Of a DNA stretch of 64,000 nucleotides, positions 36,570-46,514 are shown one piece after another. Each line of letters opens with the position of its first letter. Position 1 is the stretch's first letter. The translations under genes and the position numbers were made by a program. The stretch is from NCBI GenBank assembly GCA_947624645.1, contig CANQLG010000006.1, forward strand, positions 27,113-91,112, given 5' to 3'. The DNA is from Candidatus Gastranaerophilales bacterium. GTDB taxonomy: Bacteria; Cyanobacteriota; Vampirovibrionia; Gastranaerophilales; Gastranaerophilaceae. Below the pieces are notes generated by a model that saw only the letters and a list, made by a program, of their open reading frames with translations, was not told the DNA's origin and searched no databases.

Positions 36570-37280
36570 ATGATAAGCCCAATATCTTTTGGAAGTACAT
36601 ATAAAAAAGCCATAAAAGATTCTTCTGACAGTAAACAAAAGTCAGGATACAGAGAATTAATAAAATTTTGCCAAGACCAAGATTATAATTATGAATTAAA
36701 AGAATCTCCAAGGATATCACTTTCTCATTATTCTTCAGAAGGGTCATCGGCTTTGGCTATAATAGTGCCGGATGCTTATGATTCACAAATTGAAGCTTTC
36801 TGCATAGAACGAGGCATCAATATAGATAAATATTTAAGTAAAGATTTAATGTCACCGACTGGTATTGTAAGAAGAATTAAGACTCCTCCTATTGGTTATA
36901 AAATGGCTTATGTTAATGCAGACAGACTGAATAAACTGTTAGGTGATAAATCAGATAATAATTTTGAACACTGTGAAAAAGATTATAAAAAATATTTTAA
37001 AAAAGAGACTGATAATATTATAAGAAGTGCCGACCCTATTCCTGCTCCGACTTTATATATTAATTCACATGTAAATAAAGACCAAACTTTAAGTTATATA
37101 AAAAAATATGGTTTAAAGGATTTGGATGAAAAATTTCTTATAATTAACTTGGCACAAAGAACCTATAAACCTGAACATTGTTTATATTTTGCAATGCGTG
37201 ATGCGGGTGTAACGCAAATTCCCGTATATGTTGATGATTATACCTATGAAATGGGCAGAGCGCTCAAAATTATGAGATAA
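36570..37280 (+). CDS. Unknown protein with N-terminal ISFG motif
   Basis: I start at ATG 36570, which has GAGG six bases upstream, giving MISPISFGSTYKKAI; the in-frame ATG at 36546 has no ribosome site. The 236-residue product has no recognised domain, signal peptide or membrane segment. A middle part (SALAIIVPDAYDSQIEAFCIE) and the C-terminal FLIINLAQRTYKP with FAMRDAGVTQIPVYVDDY suggest a small alpha/beta fold. The first residues share the [IV][SN]F[GK] element found at the start of four other unrelated products in this window. Confidence 0.7.
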   Translation: MISPISFGSTYKKAIKDSSDSKQKSGYRELIKFCQDQDYNYELKESPRISLSHYSSEGSSALAIIVPDAYDSQIEAFCIERGINIDKYLSKDLMSPTGIVRRIKTPPIGYKMAYVNADRLNKLLGDKSDNNFEHCEKDYKKYFKKETDNIIRSADPIPAPTLYINSHVNKDQTLSYIKKYGLKDLDEKFLIINLAQRTYKPEHCLYFAMRDAGVTQIPVYVDDYTYEMGRALKIMR

Positions 37281-37294
37281 ACTGATTGTTTTTT

Positions 37295-37311
37295 AAAGTT
37301 TACCAAACTTT
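37295..37311. promoter_or_regulatory. Inverted repeat AAAGTTT-ACC-AAACTTT
   Basis: A perfect seven-base inverted repeat with a three-base spacer lies between the two motif-bearing genes at 36570 and 37413. It is not followed by T residues, so it is more likely a protein-binding site than a terminator. Confidence 0.35.
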
Positions 37312-37412
37312 ACAATACTCTATATACATGATTATAATTTCTACAAAAGTAGTATATAATTATAATATAGATTACAAAAACATAATAAGTGTAAAACCGA
37401 AAGAAGGAAAAA

Positions 37413-37685
37413 ATGTCTTTTGGTATAAATGGTCCCGATAATAATATGCCTTCAATCCAAAAATCGCATCACACAAATGATGGGGGTGCGGGAAATTTGG
37501 GTTATTTTCAGCGTGAACGCAAAAAAAAGCAAGAAGATGATGACCAAATAGATGTATTTGAAGCATCTTCAAAAGAAGAAGAAAAAGATGATCCCGTTTT
37601 AGAAAATCTTGATATGATAGGAAGCCGAATTAGGGCTTTTTTCGGTATGCATAAAAAAGAAGAAAAAAAGCCCGAAGACGAATAA
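37413..37685 (+). CDS. Small charged protein beginning MSFG
   Basis: A 90-residue, very hydrophilic protein. After MSFGINGPDNN comes a disordered stretch rich in Lys, Glu and Asp, and a short amphipathic helix (LENLDMIGSRIRAFFGM) near the C-terminus. AGAAGGA precedes the ATG. No domain is recognised. Its final codons form the hairpin that terminates clpB on the other strand. Confidence 0.65.
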   Translation: MSFGINGPDNNMPSIQKSHHTNDGGAGNLGYFQRERKKKQEDDDQIDVFEASSKEEEKDDPVLENLDMIGSRIRAFFGMHKKEEKKPEDE

Positions 37686-37693
37686 TCTTCGGG
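37663..37693 (-). terminator. Intrinsic terminator of clpB
   Basis: CCCGAAGA and TCTTCGGG (37671-37693) pair around seven bases. On the minus strand the hairpin is followed by CTTTTTTTCTTC. It lies inside the last codons of the convergent 90-residue gene, so that sequence is constrained by both functions. Confidence 0.85.
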
Positions 37694-37716
37694 AATTATA
37701 ATATGTGTGTATGTTT

Positions 37717-40329
37717 TTATATTGTTTCGCATGTAAATGTTAATTCATCATTATTAACATCAATAATAACTTTTGAATGAGGTATAATTTCCTGTTTAAG
37801 GATTTTTTTGGATAATGGGTTTTCAATCAGTTGTCTGATTGTTCTTTTAAGCGGTCTTGCTCCGTATATAGGGTTATAGCCTTTTTGAGCAAGAAACTCT
37901 TTTGCATCATCCGTCATATCAAGTGTAATATCTTGTTCGCTTAACAGTTTATGAAGATGTTGAGCTTGAATATCAACGATTTTAGCGAGTTGTACCATAG
38001 TTAAAGCTTTAAAGAATACTATTTCGTCAATTCTGTTTAAAAATTCAGGTTTAAATCTTTGCTGCAACAAGGTTAAGACTTCTTCTTTTGTTTGTTCCGC
38101 CTGTTTTTCGGACAGCATTGCTTCAAGTGTGTTTTTTAATATAATCTCGCTGCCTATGTTACTTGTTAATATAATTAAAGTATTTTTAAAGTCAACGGTT
38201 CTGCCCTTTGAGTCGGTTAATCTGCCGTCATCAAAGATTTGGAGCATAATATTAAATACGTCAGGATGTGCCTTTTCTATTTCATCAAAAAGTACAACGG
38301 AATATGGTTTTCTTCTTACATGTTCAGTTAACTGTCCGCCCTCATCATAACCTACATATCCCGGGGGTGCTCCAATCAACCTTGCTACCGTATGTTTTTC
38401 CATGTATTCGGACATATCAATTCTGATAAGAGCATCTTCATCATTAAACATAAATTCGGCCAATGCTTTAGCCAGCTCCGTCTTACCAACACCGGTAGGG
38501 CCTAAAAACATAAAGGTGCCAATCGGTCGATTAGGGTCTTTTAATCCTGAGCGAGCACGTCTTATAGCATCAGATACGGCTTCTACCGCTTCATCCTGAC
38601 CTACTACTCTTTTATGTAAAAATTCTTCCATATTTACTAGCTTTTGTTTTTCACTTTCCAAAAGCTTATTTACCGCTATCGATGTCCATTTGCTTACAAT
38701 TTCCGCTATATCATCTTCATCTATTTCTTCTTTTAACAGAGTATTTTTATGATTTTGTACGTTTTCATTTACGTCTTTAAGCTGTTTTTCAAGGGCTATA
38801 AGCTTGCCGTACTTTAATTCGGCGGCTTTTTGTAAGTCCATATTACGTTCGGCTTCTTCTATTTGAATTTTTACTTTTTCAATTTCTTCTTTAATTGAAG
38901 CTTCACCTTGAATGGAACTTTTTTCCATTTCCCATTGGGTTTTTAATTTATCGATTTTTTCATTTAAATCTTTTAAAATATTTTCTATATTTTGTATCTT
39001 TTCACTGTTATCGGGATTTTCCTCCTGCTTTAGTGCCTCTCTTTCAATTTCAAGCTGCATTTTTTGTCTTACAAGCATATCCAATTCTTCAGGCATGGAG
39101 TCTATTTCAATCCTGAGTGATGAAGCCGCTTCATCAACAAGGTCAATGGCTTTATCGGGCAGAAAACGGTCTGTAATATATCTGTCTGATAATTTTGCGG
39201 CAGCAATAAGTGCAGAGTCTTTGATTCTTACTCCGTGATGTACTTCATAACGCTGTTTTAACCCTCTTAAAATACTTATGGTATCTTCAACCGAAGGCTC
39301 ATCAACCATAACGGGCTGAAAACGGCGTTCTAATGCCGGGTCTTTTTCTATATATTTTCTGTATTCATTAATAGTGGTAGCTCCGATACATCTTAAAGTG
39401 CCTCTTGCAAGCATAGGTTTTAAAAGGTTGCCTGCATCTGTTGAACCCTCAGTCGCTCCTGCGCCTACTACGGTATGAAGTTCATCTATAAACATTATTA
39501 TTTCGCCATTAGAGTCCTCTACTTCTTTTAAAACGGCTTTCAGACGTTCTTCAAACTCACCTCTGAATTTGGCGCCCGCTATTAATGCACCAAGGTCAAG
39601 TGAAATAAGCTTGGTATCTTTAAGATTTTCAGGTACGTCGCCTCTTATTATTCTTTGAGCCAAACCCTCTATTATTGCTGTCTTTCCAACCCCGGGTTCT
39701 CCTATTAATACAGGGTTATTTTTTGTTTTGCGGTTCAAAACCTGAATAACACGTCTTATCTCATCATCTCTGCCGATAACGGGGTCTAATTTTCCTTTGC
39801 GAGCCATTAATGTTAAATCTGTTGAGTATTTTTCCAGTGCTTTATATTGTTCTTCTGCATTTTTACAATCCACTTTTCTGTTACCTCTTACTTTTTTCAT
39901 TGCATTTAATATTGTATTTTTATTAATCTTATTTTTTTCCAAAATCTCTTGAATTTTAGAACCGGTTAATTCCGTCATTGCAATTAAAATATGTTCAATG
40001 CTTATAAATGAATCTTTAAGGTTGTCTGCCGTTTCTTGAGCCGAATCAAACATTTTATTTGTCATTTGCGATAAATATAACTGCTGATTCGGGTTAGTTG
40101 ACTGCACTTGCGGCAGCGTTGATATCTCATTTACAAGTTGATGTTTAAAATTATCATTGTTTATTTTGAGTTCTTCACAAAAATCTTTAGCAATCCCGTC
40201 TTCATCTTCGGCTATTGCAAGCATTATATGCAGCGGCTCCATTTGCGAATTATTATATCTGTACATCAATTGCTGTGCACTGTATATAATTTCCTTAGTA
40301 TAATCTGTTAATCTGTTGAAATCTATCAT
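37717..40329 (-). CDS. clpB: ATP-dependent disaggregase ClpB
   Basis: Hexameric AAA+ chaperone that resolves protein aggregates with DnaK. The 870-residue protein has the N-domain (Clp_N repeats), a first AAA module (GEPGVGKT near 205), the coiled-coil middle domain (about 405-530) and a second AAA module (GPTGVGKT near 607, [22 protein letters not shown]). The middle domain distinguishes it from ClpA and ClpC. GAGGTG precedes the ATG. No CIRCE element is visible upstream; a TATAAT is present at 40369-40374 on the minus strand. Confidence 0.97.
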   Translation of the reverse strand: MIDFNRLTDYTKEIIYSAQQLMYRYNNSQMEPLHIMLAIAEDEDGIAKDFCEELKINNDNFKHQLVNEISTLPQVQSTNPNQQLYLSQMTNKMFDSAQETADNLKDSFISIEHILIAMTELTGSKIQEILEKNKINKNTILNAMKKVRGNRKVDCKNAEEQYKALEKYSTDLTLMARKGKLDPVIGRDDEIRRVIQVLNRKTKNNPVLIGEPGVGKTAIIEGLAQRIIRGDVPENLKDTKLISLDLGALIAGAKFRGEFEERLKAVLKEVEDSNGEIIMFIDELHTVVGAGATEGSTDAGNLLKPMLARGTLRCIGATTINEYRKYIEKDPALERRFQPVMVDEPSVEDTISILRGLKQRYEVHHGVRIKDSALIAAAKLSDRYITDRFLPDKAIDLVDEAASSLRIEIDSMPEELDMLVRQKMQLEIEREALKQEENPDNSEKIQNIENILKDLNEKIDKLKTQWEMEKSSIQGEASIKEEIEKVKIQIEEAERNMDLQKAAELKYGKLIALEKQLKDVNENVQNHKNTLLKEEIDEDDIAEIVSKWTSIAVNKLLESEKQKLVNMEEFLHKRVVGQDEAVEAVSDAIRRARSGLKDPNRPIGTFMFLGPTGVGKTELAKALAEFMFNDEDALIRIDMSEYMEKHTVARLIGAPPGYVGYDEGGQLTEHVRRKPYSVVLFDEIEKAHPDVFNIMLQIFDDGRLTDSKGRTVDFKNTLIILTSNIGSEIILKNTLEAMLSEKQAEQTKEEVLTLLQQRFKPEFLNRIDEIVFFKALTMVQLAKIVDIQAQHLHKLLSEQDITLDMTDDAKEFLAQKGYNPIYGARPLKRTIRQLIENPLSKKILKQEIIPHSKVIIDVNNDELTFTCETI

Positions 40330-40427
40330 TTAAGAACACCTCTTTTCATAAAGGATTTTACTGCCTTTATTATAAGTTTAATGCTCTTTTTTTAAAAAGC
40401 TAAAAAAATTTATAATTAATTAAGATT

Positions 40428-41228
40428 TTAAATTTGATTTAAAATTTCGGTAAGAAGTTTTTTAAAATTATCTTTTACTTTATCAGCCGTATCAATAACT
40501 TCCTGATGATTTAACGGTGTGTCGTTAACACCTGCCGCATAATTCGTTAAACAACTTATCCCTAAAACTTTTATTCCGCAATAGTTAGCAACAATTGCTT
40601 CAGGCACCGTAGACATTCCTACGGCATTTGCTCCAAGAATTCTATACATATTTATTTCTGCGGGTGTTTCATAACTTGGACCTGTTGTTGCAACATATAC
40701 GCCTTTTTGATAATTAATGTTGAGTTTTTCTGCCGCATTTACAGCTGTTTTTATAAGCTCTTTAGAATATACTTCGCTCATATCGGGGAATCTTGTACCC
40801 AAAGTATCATCATTTTTCCCGATTAAAGGATTTGTTCCCATAAAATTAAGATGGTCGGTTATAAACATTAATTCTCCGGGCAGATAATCTCCGCTTATTG
40901 CTCCTGCCGCATTTGTTATTATTAAAGTTTTTACCCCGAGTTTTTTCATTACTTTAACGGGATAAGTAACAGCATCAAGCGAATATCCTTCATAATAATG
41001 ATATCTGCCCTGCATCATAATAATTTTTTTACCGTTTATTTCGGCAAAAACCAATTGACCTTTATGCCCTTGTACATTTGATTTCTCAAATCCGTCAATC
41101 TCACTGTACGGAATTTTTATTGAATCAAAATTATCCGCAAAATCTCCTAATCCTGAACCTAAAATTATTCCTGTATCCGGCATAAAATCGCCGATTTTTT
41201 CCCTGATAAATTTTATCGCAGATTCCAT
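40428..41228 (-). CDS. punA: Purine-nucleoside phosphorylase
   Basis: Phosphorolysis of purine nucleosides to base and ribose-1-phosphate (salvage). The start at MESAIKFIREK is one base after the uppP stop (TAATATG), with GGGG upstream; the longer frame from 41264 lies within uppP. The 266-residue product has IILGSGLGDFAD (phosphate site), GQLVFAEINGKKIIMMQGRYHYYEGY, ITNAAGAISGDYLPGELM, and MSTVPEAIVANYCGIKVLGISCLTNYAAG, as in trimeric PNP. Last gene of the malQ-queD-uppP-punA run. Confidence 0.95.
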   Translation of the reverse strand: MESAIKFIREKIGDFMPDTGIILGSGLGDFADNFDSIKIPYSEIDGFEKSNVQGHKGQLVFAEINGKKIIMMQGRYHYYEGYSLDAVTYPVKVMKKLGVKTLIITNAAGAISGDYLPGELMFITDHLNFMGTNPLIGKNDDTLGTRFPDMSEVYSKELIKTAVNAAEKLNINYQKGVYVATTGPSYETPAEINMYRILGANAVGMSTVPEAIVANYCGIKVLGISCLTNYAAGVNDTPLNHQEVIDTADKVKDNFKKLLTEILNQI

Positions 41229-41229
41229 A

Positions 41230-42084
41230 TTATAACCCCATTGATATAAATGCAAAGAATGCAAAAGTTAATACACCTATTATTATGCAGTAATATCCGA
41301 AAAATGCAAGTGAATATTTACCCAAAAATTTTAAAAAGTATTTTATACATAAATACCCTGTTAATGCAGATACTATCGTGCCTATGATTATTGCTTTCCA
41401 GTTATAATGAATCAGCTCATTAAAATCTATTTTTATCAAAGGATAGAGCATTGAGGCACCTAAAATTATCGGAATACTTAGTAAAAATGAATATCTTGCC
41501 GAGCTTATTCTGTCTTTTTTGCAAAGCAGCCCCGAAGCTATTGTAAGCCCCGAACGTGAAAATCCGGGAAGTGCTGCTATACCTTGCGCTATCGCCATTA
41601 TTATTGAAGTTTTTAAATCAATTTCACTTGATTTTTCATTAAGTTTTTTTGAATATATTTCACTTCTTATTAATACAATACCGGTAATAACAAGCAGAAA
41701 TCCGACACTGCAAGGACAAAATACCAAATTTTCAGCAACCGTATGCAAAGGATATGCTATTAACACAGTAAAAACAGTGCCAATTAATATATAAAGTCCC
41801 GTTTTTGCATCAGATTCATTAAAATCTTTTGTTTTTATTCCGTTAAATAAAGCTTTTATAATTTTTGCAATATCTTTTCTGAAAAATATCAAAACGGCAA
41901 TCAATGTGCCTAAATGGAGCATAATATCAAGAAAAATCTCTTGTGAAGACTGCTCGGCAGGGTTTCCTGCCATAAAAACTTTATATAGATTTGATGAAAT
42001 AACAAGGTGAGCACTGCTTGATATCGGTAAAAACTCGCTTAACCCCTGTACAATCCCCAATATTATTGCTTGTATTATCCCCAT
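41230..42084 (-). CDS. uppP: Undecaprenyl-diphosphatase UppP (BacA)
   Basis: Integral membrane enzyme that recycles undecaprenyl pyrophosphate to the monophosphate carrier for peptidoglycan and surface polysaccharides. The 284-residue protein has the two family motifs, GLSEFLPISSSAHLV (about 14-28) and PGFSRSGLTIA (about 171), and about eight membrane helices. It overlaps queD by one base and abuts punA. Confidence 0.97.
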   Translation of the reverse strand: MGIIQAIILGIVQGLSEFLPISSSAHLVISSNLYKVFMAGNPAEQSSQEIFLDIMLHLGTLIAVLIFFRKDIAKIIKALFNGIKTKDFNESDAKTGLYILIGTVFTVLIAYPLHTVAENLVFCPCSVGFLLVITGIVLIRSEIYSKKLNEKSSEIDLKTSIIMAIAQGIAALPGFSRSGLTIASGLLCKKDRISSARYSFLLSIPIILGASMLYPLIKIDFNELIHYNWKAIIIGTIVSALTGYLCIKYFLKFLGKYSLAFFGYYCIIIGVLTFAFFAFISMGL

Positions 42085-42446
42085 TATTCTACCTCAAAAT
42101 AACTTGCACAAGCACGTTCTGTCTCCCAAACCGATACTTTGTATGTTTGCGGAATTTGTTCTTTTAATTTTGTATATATAAATTTTGAAATAACCTCGCT
42201 CGACGGGCTTATTCCGTCAAATTCAGGCAAAGTATTTATGTCTTTGTGGTCAAACAGATTTAAAACGGAGTTTAAATGTTTTTTTAATATTTTAAAATCT
42301 ATTAAAAGATTGGACTTATCAAGCTCATTGCCTCTGAAATATGCTTCTACTTTCCAGTTATGTCCGTGTTGATTTTCACATTCACCGTTATAGTTCAATA
42401 AATGATGAGCTGCCGAAAAAGAACTTTCTACTTTTAATTCGTGCAT
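42084..42446 (-). CDS. queD: 6-carboxy-tetrahydropterin synthase (QueD/PTPS family)
   Basis: A 120-residue T-fold enzyme of the queuosine pathway, converting dihydroneopterin triphosphate to 6-carboxytetrahydropterin. Zn ligands are the His in AAHHL (14/15) and H27 and H29 of CENQHGHNW; C23 is the catalytic Cys. LFDHKDIN and WETERACASYFEVE supply the remaining acid/base and pterin-anchoring residues. No other queuosine gene is nearby. It overlaps uppP by one base. Confidence 0.92.
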   Translation of the reverse strand: MHELKVESSFSAAHHLLNYNGECENQHGHNWKVEAYFRGNELDKSNLLIDFKILKKHLNSVLNLFDHKDINTLPEFDGISPSSEVISKFIYTKLKEQIPQTYKVSVWETERACASYFEVE

Positions 42447-42454
42447 TTTAACTC

Positions 42455-44368
42455 CTACATGATACTTTCGAGTTTATTTATTGTATCTTGGTGCTGAGCC
42501 GTAAATTCACGGCCTCTTGCTTCAATTGCGAGTTTAAGTATTAACGGCAAGTTTAAAGCCGTACCTGCTCTTAAATTGTCGCAATAAACCTGTTCATAGT
42601 TATCGGGTATTCTCAAAGACCAATTTTGGTCGCCTGAAGTCCCGGGACGATTATATACATCATATAACCCTAAAAAGTCAGTAAAGAATATTTGTATATT
42701 TTCTGCTTTGCAAGCAAACAGTTCCACAAATTTTGTTTGAGTTAAGAATGGCGCATCTTTGGAAATCCTAACGGCAATTTGTTCTCTTTCTTCATCAGTT
42801 GCATCGGGCCATAAGTCTTCCGCCAGATTCTTACCGTTCAAATAACCTGCTTCAGTATTGACTGTTGCATCTGCCCACATTCTTATCGGCTCATTATCGT
42901 GAGTACCTACCATCGCCCAGCTTCTTGGGGTAATATTTTTACATCTGTAAGGATGTTCTGGTTTTTCAGGTACAACAAATTGAATTAATTTCATCCCTTG
43001 CAGGTCATATTCTTTCATAACACTCACAACAGGATGAGTTAAAGTACCTAAATCCTCACAAACGATAGAGTCTTTATCAAGTCCAACTTCCTTAGCAGCG
43101 CCGATAACAATTTTTTCAACCAATGCGCCGTATCTTTTTATTTGTTCTTCAGTGAGTTTTAAAATACGTTCTTCTTTATCTGCTTCAACTTCAGGATTTA
43201 AATCATCTTCGGTTGCTATTGCGTATCTTGATAAAATAGGGTGTTCGGGTGAAGAATACAGTCTGCCCGCACCTTCTTCTATTTTCGGTTTTTTCCCTAA
43301 AACATATACCCAAGGATCAATTAAACCTACCATATGGTCAATTCTTACTCCTCCGGGGTTTTCTTTGAACATCTTTTTATAGAGCTCTTTCATTAATAAT
43401 CCGCCTTCTCCGAGTGTTCCGTCGGGATTAAATAATTTTTCGGGATCCATAACGGGGAAACCCCACATTTGACCGTCTTCCGAAAAATAATCAGGCGGAC
43501 AGCCCAAGCACCATCCCTTTAAAAAATATGCCTGATATGCCCAGTTATCTCTGTCAGAAAAAGCTACCTGTCTGTCGGCTATCATTTTCATTCCTTTAGA
43601 CTGTGCATATTCTCTTGATTTATCGTTTTGAACAGATATTACAAACTGGCAGAATGAGTAATACTCTATAACATCAAAATATTTTTCTTTCAGTTCCGCA
43701 ATTCTGTTTGCATATTGAATTTTTTGTTCTTCATTTTGCGGATTTAATAAATTTTTATCAATTTCACTGTTCCACATCGGCCAGTAATCATTGTTATGTT
43801 CTACCGTTAATGCTTCATATAACGAATCTTTTTCCAGCCAAAACTTGTTAGCTTCTTTATATTGTTCAAATTTATTTTTTAATTCACAGTCGCATTTTTT
43901 AAAGTTTTCCCAAGCTTCTTTTAGTGCTTCATCTTGTGCATTAAATATATATGAATATGCTGTTCTGTTTGTATTTTTATTCGGGTTATTTTCCGTAATC
44001 CTGTTATAAGTTTCATTTGAAAGAATATTATGCCATTCATCTTTTGTTAATTGTTCCAAATCAATGAATAAAGGATTATTTGAAAAAATAGTTCCCGTAT
44101 AAGGGGAAGCATCAATGGATTTTGTTTTACCTGCCGGTCCTAACTGAATATTATTAAATACACCTGATAAAAAGTCTATTAATTGTTTTGCAGCTTCGGA
44201 ATTAACGCTTCCGAATCCGGTATTTTTTCCCTGTTGGGCAGGGAAACTGTTAGCATGGGCTATAAAAGCCAGATTTTTTTTACCTAAGACATTTAAAGCT
44301 TCTTTTAAAATATGTTTACTTTCTTGAGTAGAAAATGGTGATTTCAATTCTTCATTACAATATGTCAT
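42455..44368 (-). CDS. malQ: 4-alpha-glucanotransferase (GH77, amylomaltase)
   Basis: Transfers alpha-1,4-glucan segments between oligosaccharides in maltodextrin or glycogen metabolism. The 637-residue protein has the GH77 nucleophile region VRIDHMVGLIDPW, the acid/base Glu in VCEDLGTL, and GTHDNEP. A helical insertion of about 150 residues (ITENNPNKNTNR onward) makes it longer than the roughly 500-residue Thermus type. It heads the minus-strand run that continues with queD eight bases later. Confidence 0.92.
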   Translation of the reverse strand: MTYCNEELKSPFSTQESKHILKEALNVLGKKNLAFIAHANSFPAQQGKNTGFGSVNSEAAKQLIDFLSGVFNNIQLGPAGKTKSIDASPYTGTIFSNNPLFIDLEQLTKDEWHNILSNETYNRITENNPNKNTNRTAYSYIFNAQDEALKEAWENFKKCDCELKNKFEQYKEANKFWLEKDSLYEALTVEHNNDYWPMWNSEIDKNLLNPQNEEQKIQYANRIAELKEKYFDVIEYYSFCQFVISVQNDKSREYAQSKGMKMIADRQVAFSDRDNWAYQAYFLKGWCLGCPPDYFSEDGQMWGFPVMDPEKLFNPDGTLGEGGLLMKELYKKMFKENPGGVRIDHMVGLIDPWVYVLGKKPKIEEGAGRLYSSPEHPILSRYAIATEDDLNPEVEADKEERILKLTEEQIKRYGALVEKIVIGAAKEVGLDKDSIVCEDLGTLTHPVVSVMKEYDLQGMKLIQFVVPEKPEHPYRCKNITPRSWAMVGTHDNEPIRMWADATVNTEAGYLNGKNLAEDLWPDATDEEREQIAVRISKDAPFLTQTKFVELFACKAENIQIFFTDFLGLYDVYNRPGTSGDQNWSLRIPDNYEQVYCDNLRAGTALNLPLILKLAIEARGREFTAQHQDTINKLESIM

Positions 44369-44463
44369 AATACAACCCCTTTAAAACTAACTTTAATTTA
44401 TTTTATAATTCTCAAAAAGATTTTACAAGTTGTTTATGTTAAAATTGTTCTCGTGGAGATAGG

Positions 44464-45045
44464 ATGATGCAAGAAATATTTATAAAAATGAACGAGTTCT
44501 TTCAATCCATGGGGGTAGAGGGGTTGGCGCTTAACTCTTTTATAGAGAGCTTTTTTTTGGTTCCGCCGCCGGATTTTTTACTTATTGCAATGGATTTGGC
44601 GCTTCCCGCAAAGGCATTATTTTATGCCTTAATCTGTACGATAGCTTCAGCGTTCGGCGGGGTAATAGGCTATGGTATCGGATATTTTGGCGGCAGACCG
44701 GCTTTTAATTGGTTCTTTCGTAAAGGCGGTAAAGAAAAGTTTGATGCGGTTGAATCGCTCTATAATAAATACGGAACTTTAGCTGTTTTCTTTTCTGCTT
44801 TTACTCCCATTCCTTATAAAGTTTTTACCATTGCCAGCGGTATTCTGAATATGAACTTTTTTAAGTTTATGTTAGCCAGTTTTTTTGGCAGAGGTTTAAG
44901 GTTTTTTATTGTCAGTATAGTTCTAATGTTGTTTGGTGAAGCGATAAAACAATATATTGAGCTTGTTATTATAGCCGTAACTTGTATTATTATTTTATTT
45001 TTTGTCATTCTTTATAAAAAAAGAAAATCTTTAATAAAACAATAA
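44464..45045 (+). CDS. DedA/YqaA-family membrane protein
   Basis: A 193-residue inner-membrane protein of the SNARE-associated (VTT) family. It has a re-entrant region, GVIGYGIGYFGGR, then the conserved FSAFTPIPYKVFTIASGIL and MLASFFGRGLRFF, with about four membrane helices. DedA-type proteins act in undecaprenyl-phosphate or phospholipid translocation; the YqaA branch is less well defined. GGAG lies just upstream of two adjacent ATGs (44464 and 44467). Confidence 0.85.
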   Translation: MMQEIFIKMNEFFQSMGVEGLALNSFIESFFLVPPPDFLLIAMDLALPAKALFYALICTIASAFGGVIGYGIGYFGGRPAFNWFFRKGGKEKFDAVESLYNKYGTLAVFFSAFTPIPYKVFTIASGILNMNFFKFMLASFFGRGLRFFIVSIVLMLFGEAIKQYIELVIIAVTCIIILFFVILYKKRKSLIKQ

Positions 45046-45092
45046 CTGAACCTTTATTTTTTCTTTTCGTTGTATAAGATATAATATAAATT

Positions 45093-46514
45093 ATGAGAAA
45101 AATAAATTTTATAAAATTTTATATATTGATGATTTCACTGTTCTTAAGTACAAGCGCTTTTGCAATTGACGAGATAGAAAAAGGTGCTGCGTTAAGTGTG
45201 GATGATTGTATTGAACTTGCAATAAAAAACAGTCCCGAAGTTAAAATATATGAAGAGTATATTGAACTGTATAAGGCACGGGAGGGGCAGAGCAAGGCAA
45301 ATTATTTCCCCTCAATAGGAGCATCGGGCGGATATGATTTTAACAGTACGGAGTCAAAGTTTAGAAATACAAATAATAAAACGGCATCTGCTTCCGTATA
45401 TTTAAATCAATTGATATACAGCTTCGGCAAGGTTTTTTCTCAAGTAAAAATGCAAAAATTCTATAAAATTGCAGCGGAATATGACTTGCAAAACTCTATT
45501 TTAAATACTTCTAATAAAGTAAAATCCGCATATTATGCTGTTTTAGCCGCTAAAGCCAATTTGGATATACAAAAAGCCAACGTAACAGTTAACGAAAGAC
45601 AATATAACAGAACAAAAGCATTTTTCGAAGAAGGGTTAGTATCTAAAATCGATTTGGTTAATGAAGAAGTATATTTAAGTGATGCTAAAATAAGTTTGGT
45701 TAATGCCGAAAATCTCTATCAAAATTCGATTATTCAATTAAATAATGCAATGTATTATCCAAATGCTCCCGAATACAGTATTGAAAATACCGAAACTTTT
45801 AATTTTAAAGATAATTATGCGGAAATAAACCTTATTAATATAGCCAATACAACGACAAATGAAGACGGAATTGCCGAACCTCAAGATGCGGTTTTGACGA
45901 TGCAGGTTGAGAAAACAAACATTCTTGAGAATTATAAATTTACAAAATACCCTTATACTCTTGAAGAATCAATAGAAAGAGCCTATAAAAACCGTCCCGA
46001 CTTATTATCTATGCAAGCTACACGTGACGCAGTAAATGAAGCACTTAAATATTCCAAAAGGTCGTATTTGCCTGATTTAACCGGACAGGTTGGATATAAC
46101 TGGTCGGATAATATGATGTATTCAACTAACGGATTTAATATAGGTGCATATCTTACTTTGAGTAACTTAAATTTTCTTGAAACAAAATTCAGAATCAAAG
46201 AAAGTAAATCTCAGCTTGAAATTGCAGAAAGAAATGTTGATTTGGTTAAACAAAATATATACTTTGAAGTACAAAGTGCGTATATAAACATGATTCAGCT
46301 TGAAAAAAATATACCTTTAATGCAGACAAAAGTTAAACAAACACTTGAAAACTATGAACTTGCAGATGCAAGATATGAAGTGGGTTTAGGTAATTTTATA
46401 GAGCTTCAGGATGCAAAAGAAAATTATAATAATGCTCAAAGGGATTATGTACAAAATATTTATAATTATAACGTGGCCCTTACAAATCTTCAAACCGCAA
46501 TGGGAGAAAAATAA
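45093..46514 (+). CDS. TolC-family outer-membrane efflux protein
   Basis: A 473-residue protein with a signal peptide (cleavage after SAFA, about residue 24) and two OEP repeats (helical hairpins ending AYYAVLAAKANLDIQKANV and AYINMIQLEKNIPLMQTKV) that build the TolC channel-tunnel. A TATAAT ends seven bases before the ATG with no Shine-Dalgarno, so the operon may start with a leaderless message. The stop overlaps the start of the adaptor gene (ATGA-type), making a TolC-MacA-MacB transcript. Confidence 0.93.
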   Translation: MRKINFIKFYILMISLFLSTSAFAIDEIEKGAALSVDDCIELAIKNSPEVKIYEEYIELYKAREGQSKANYFPSIGASGGYDFNSTESKFRNTNNKTASASVYLNQLIYSFGKVFSQVKMQKFYKIAAEYDLQNSILNTSNKVKSAYYAVLAAKANLDIQKANVTVNERQYNRTKAFFEEGLVSKIDLVNEEVYLSDAKISLVNAENLYQNSIIQLNNAMYYPNAPEYSIENTETFNFKDNYAEINLINIANTTTNEDGIAEPQDAVLTMQVEKTNILENYKFTKYPYTLEESIERAYKNRPDLLSMQATRDAVNEALKYSKRSYLPDLTGQVGYNWSDNMMYSTNGFNIGAYLTLSNLNFLETKFRIKESKSQLEIAERNVDLVKQNIYFEVQSAYINMIQLEKNIPLMQTKVKQTLENYELADARYEVGLGNFIELQDAKENYNNAQRDYVQNIYNYNVALTNLQTAMGEK

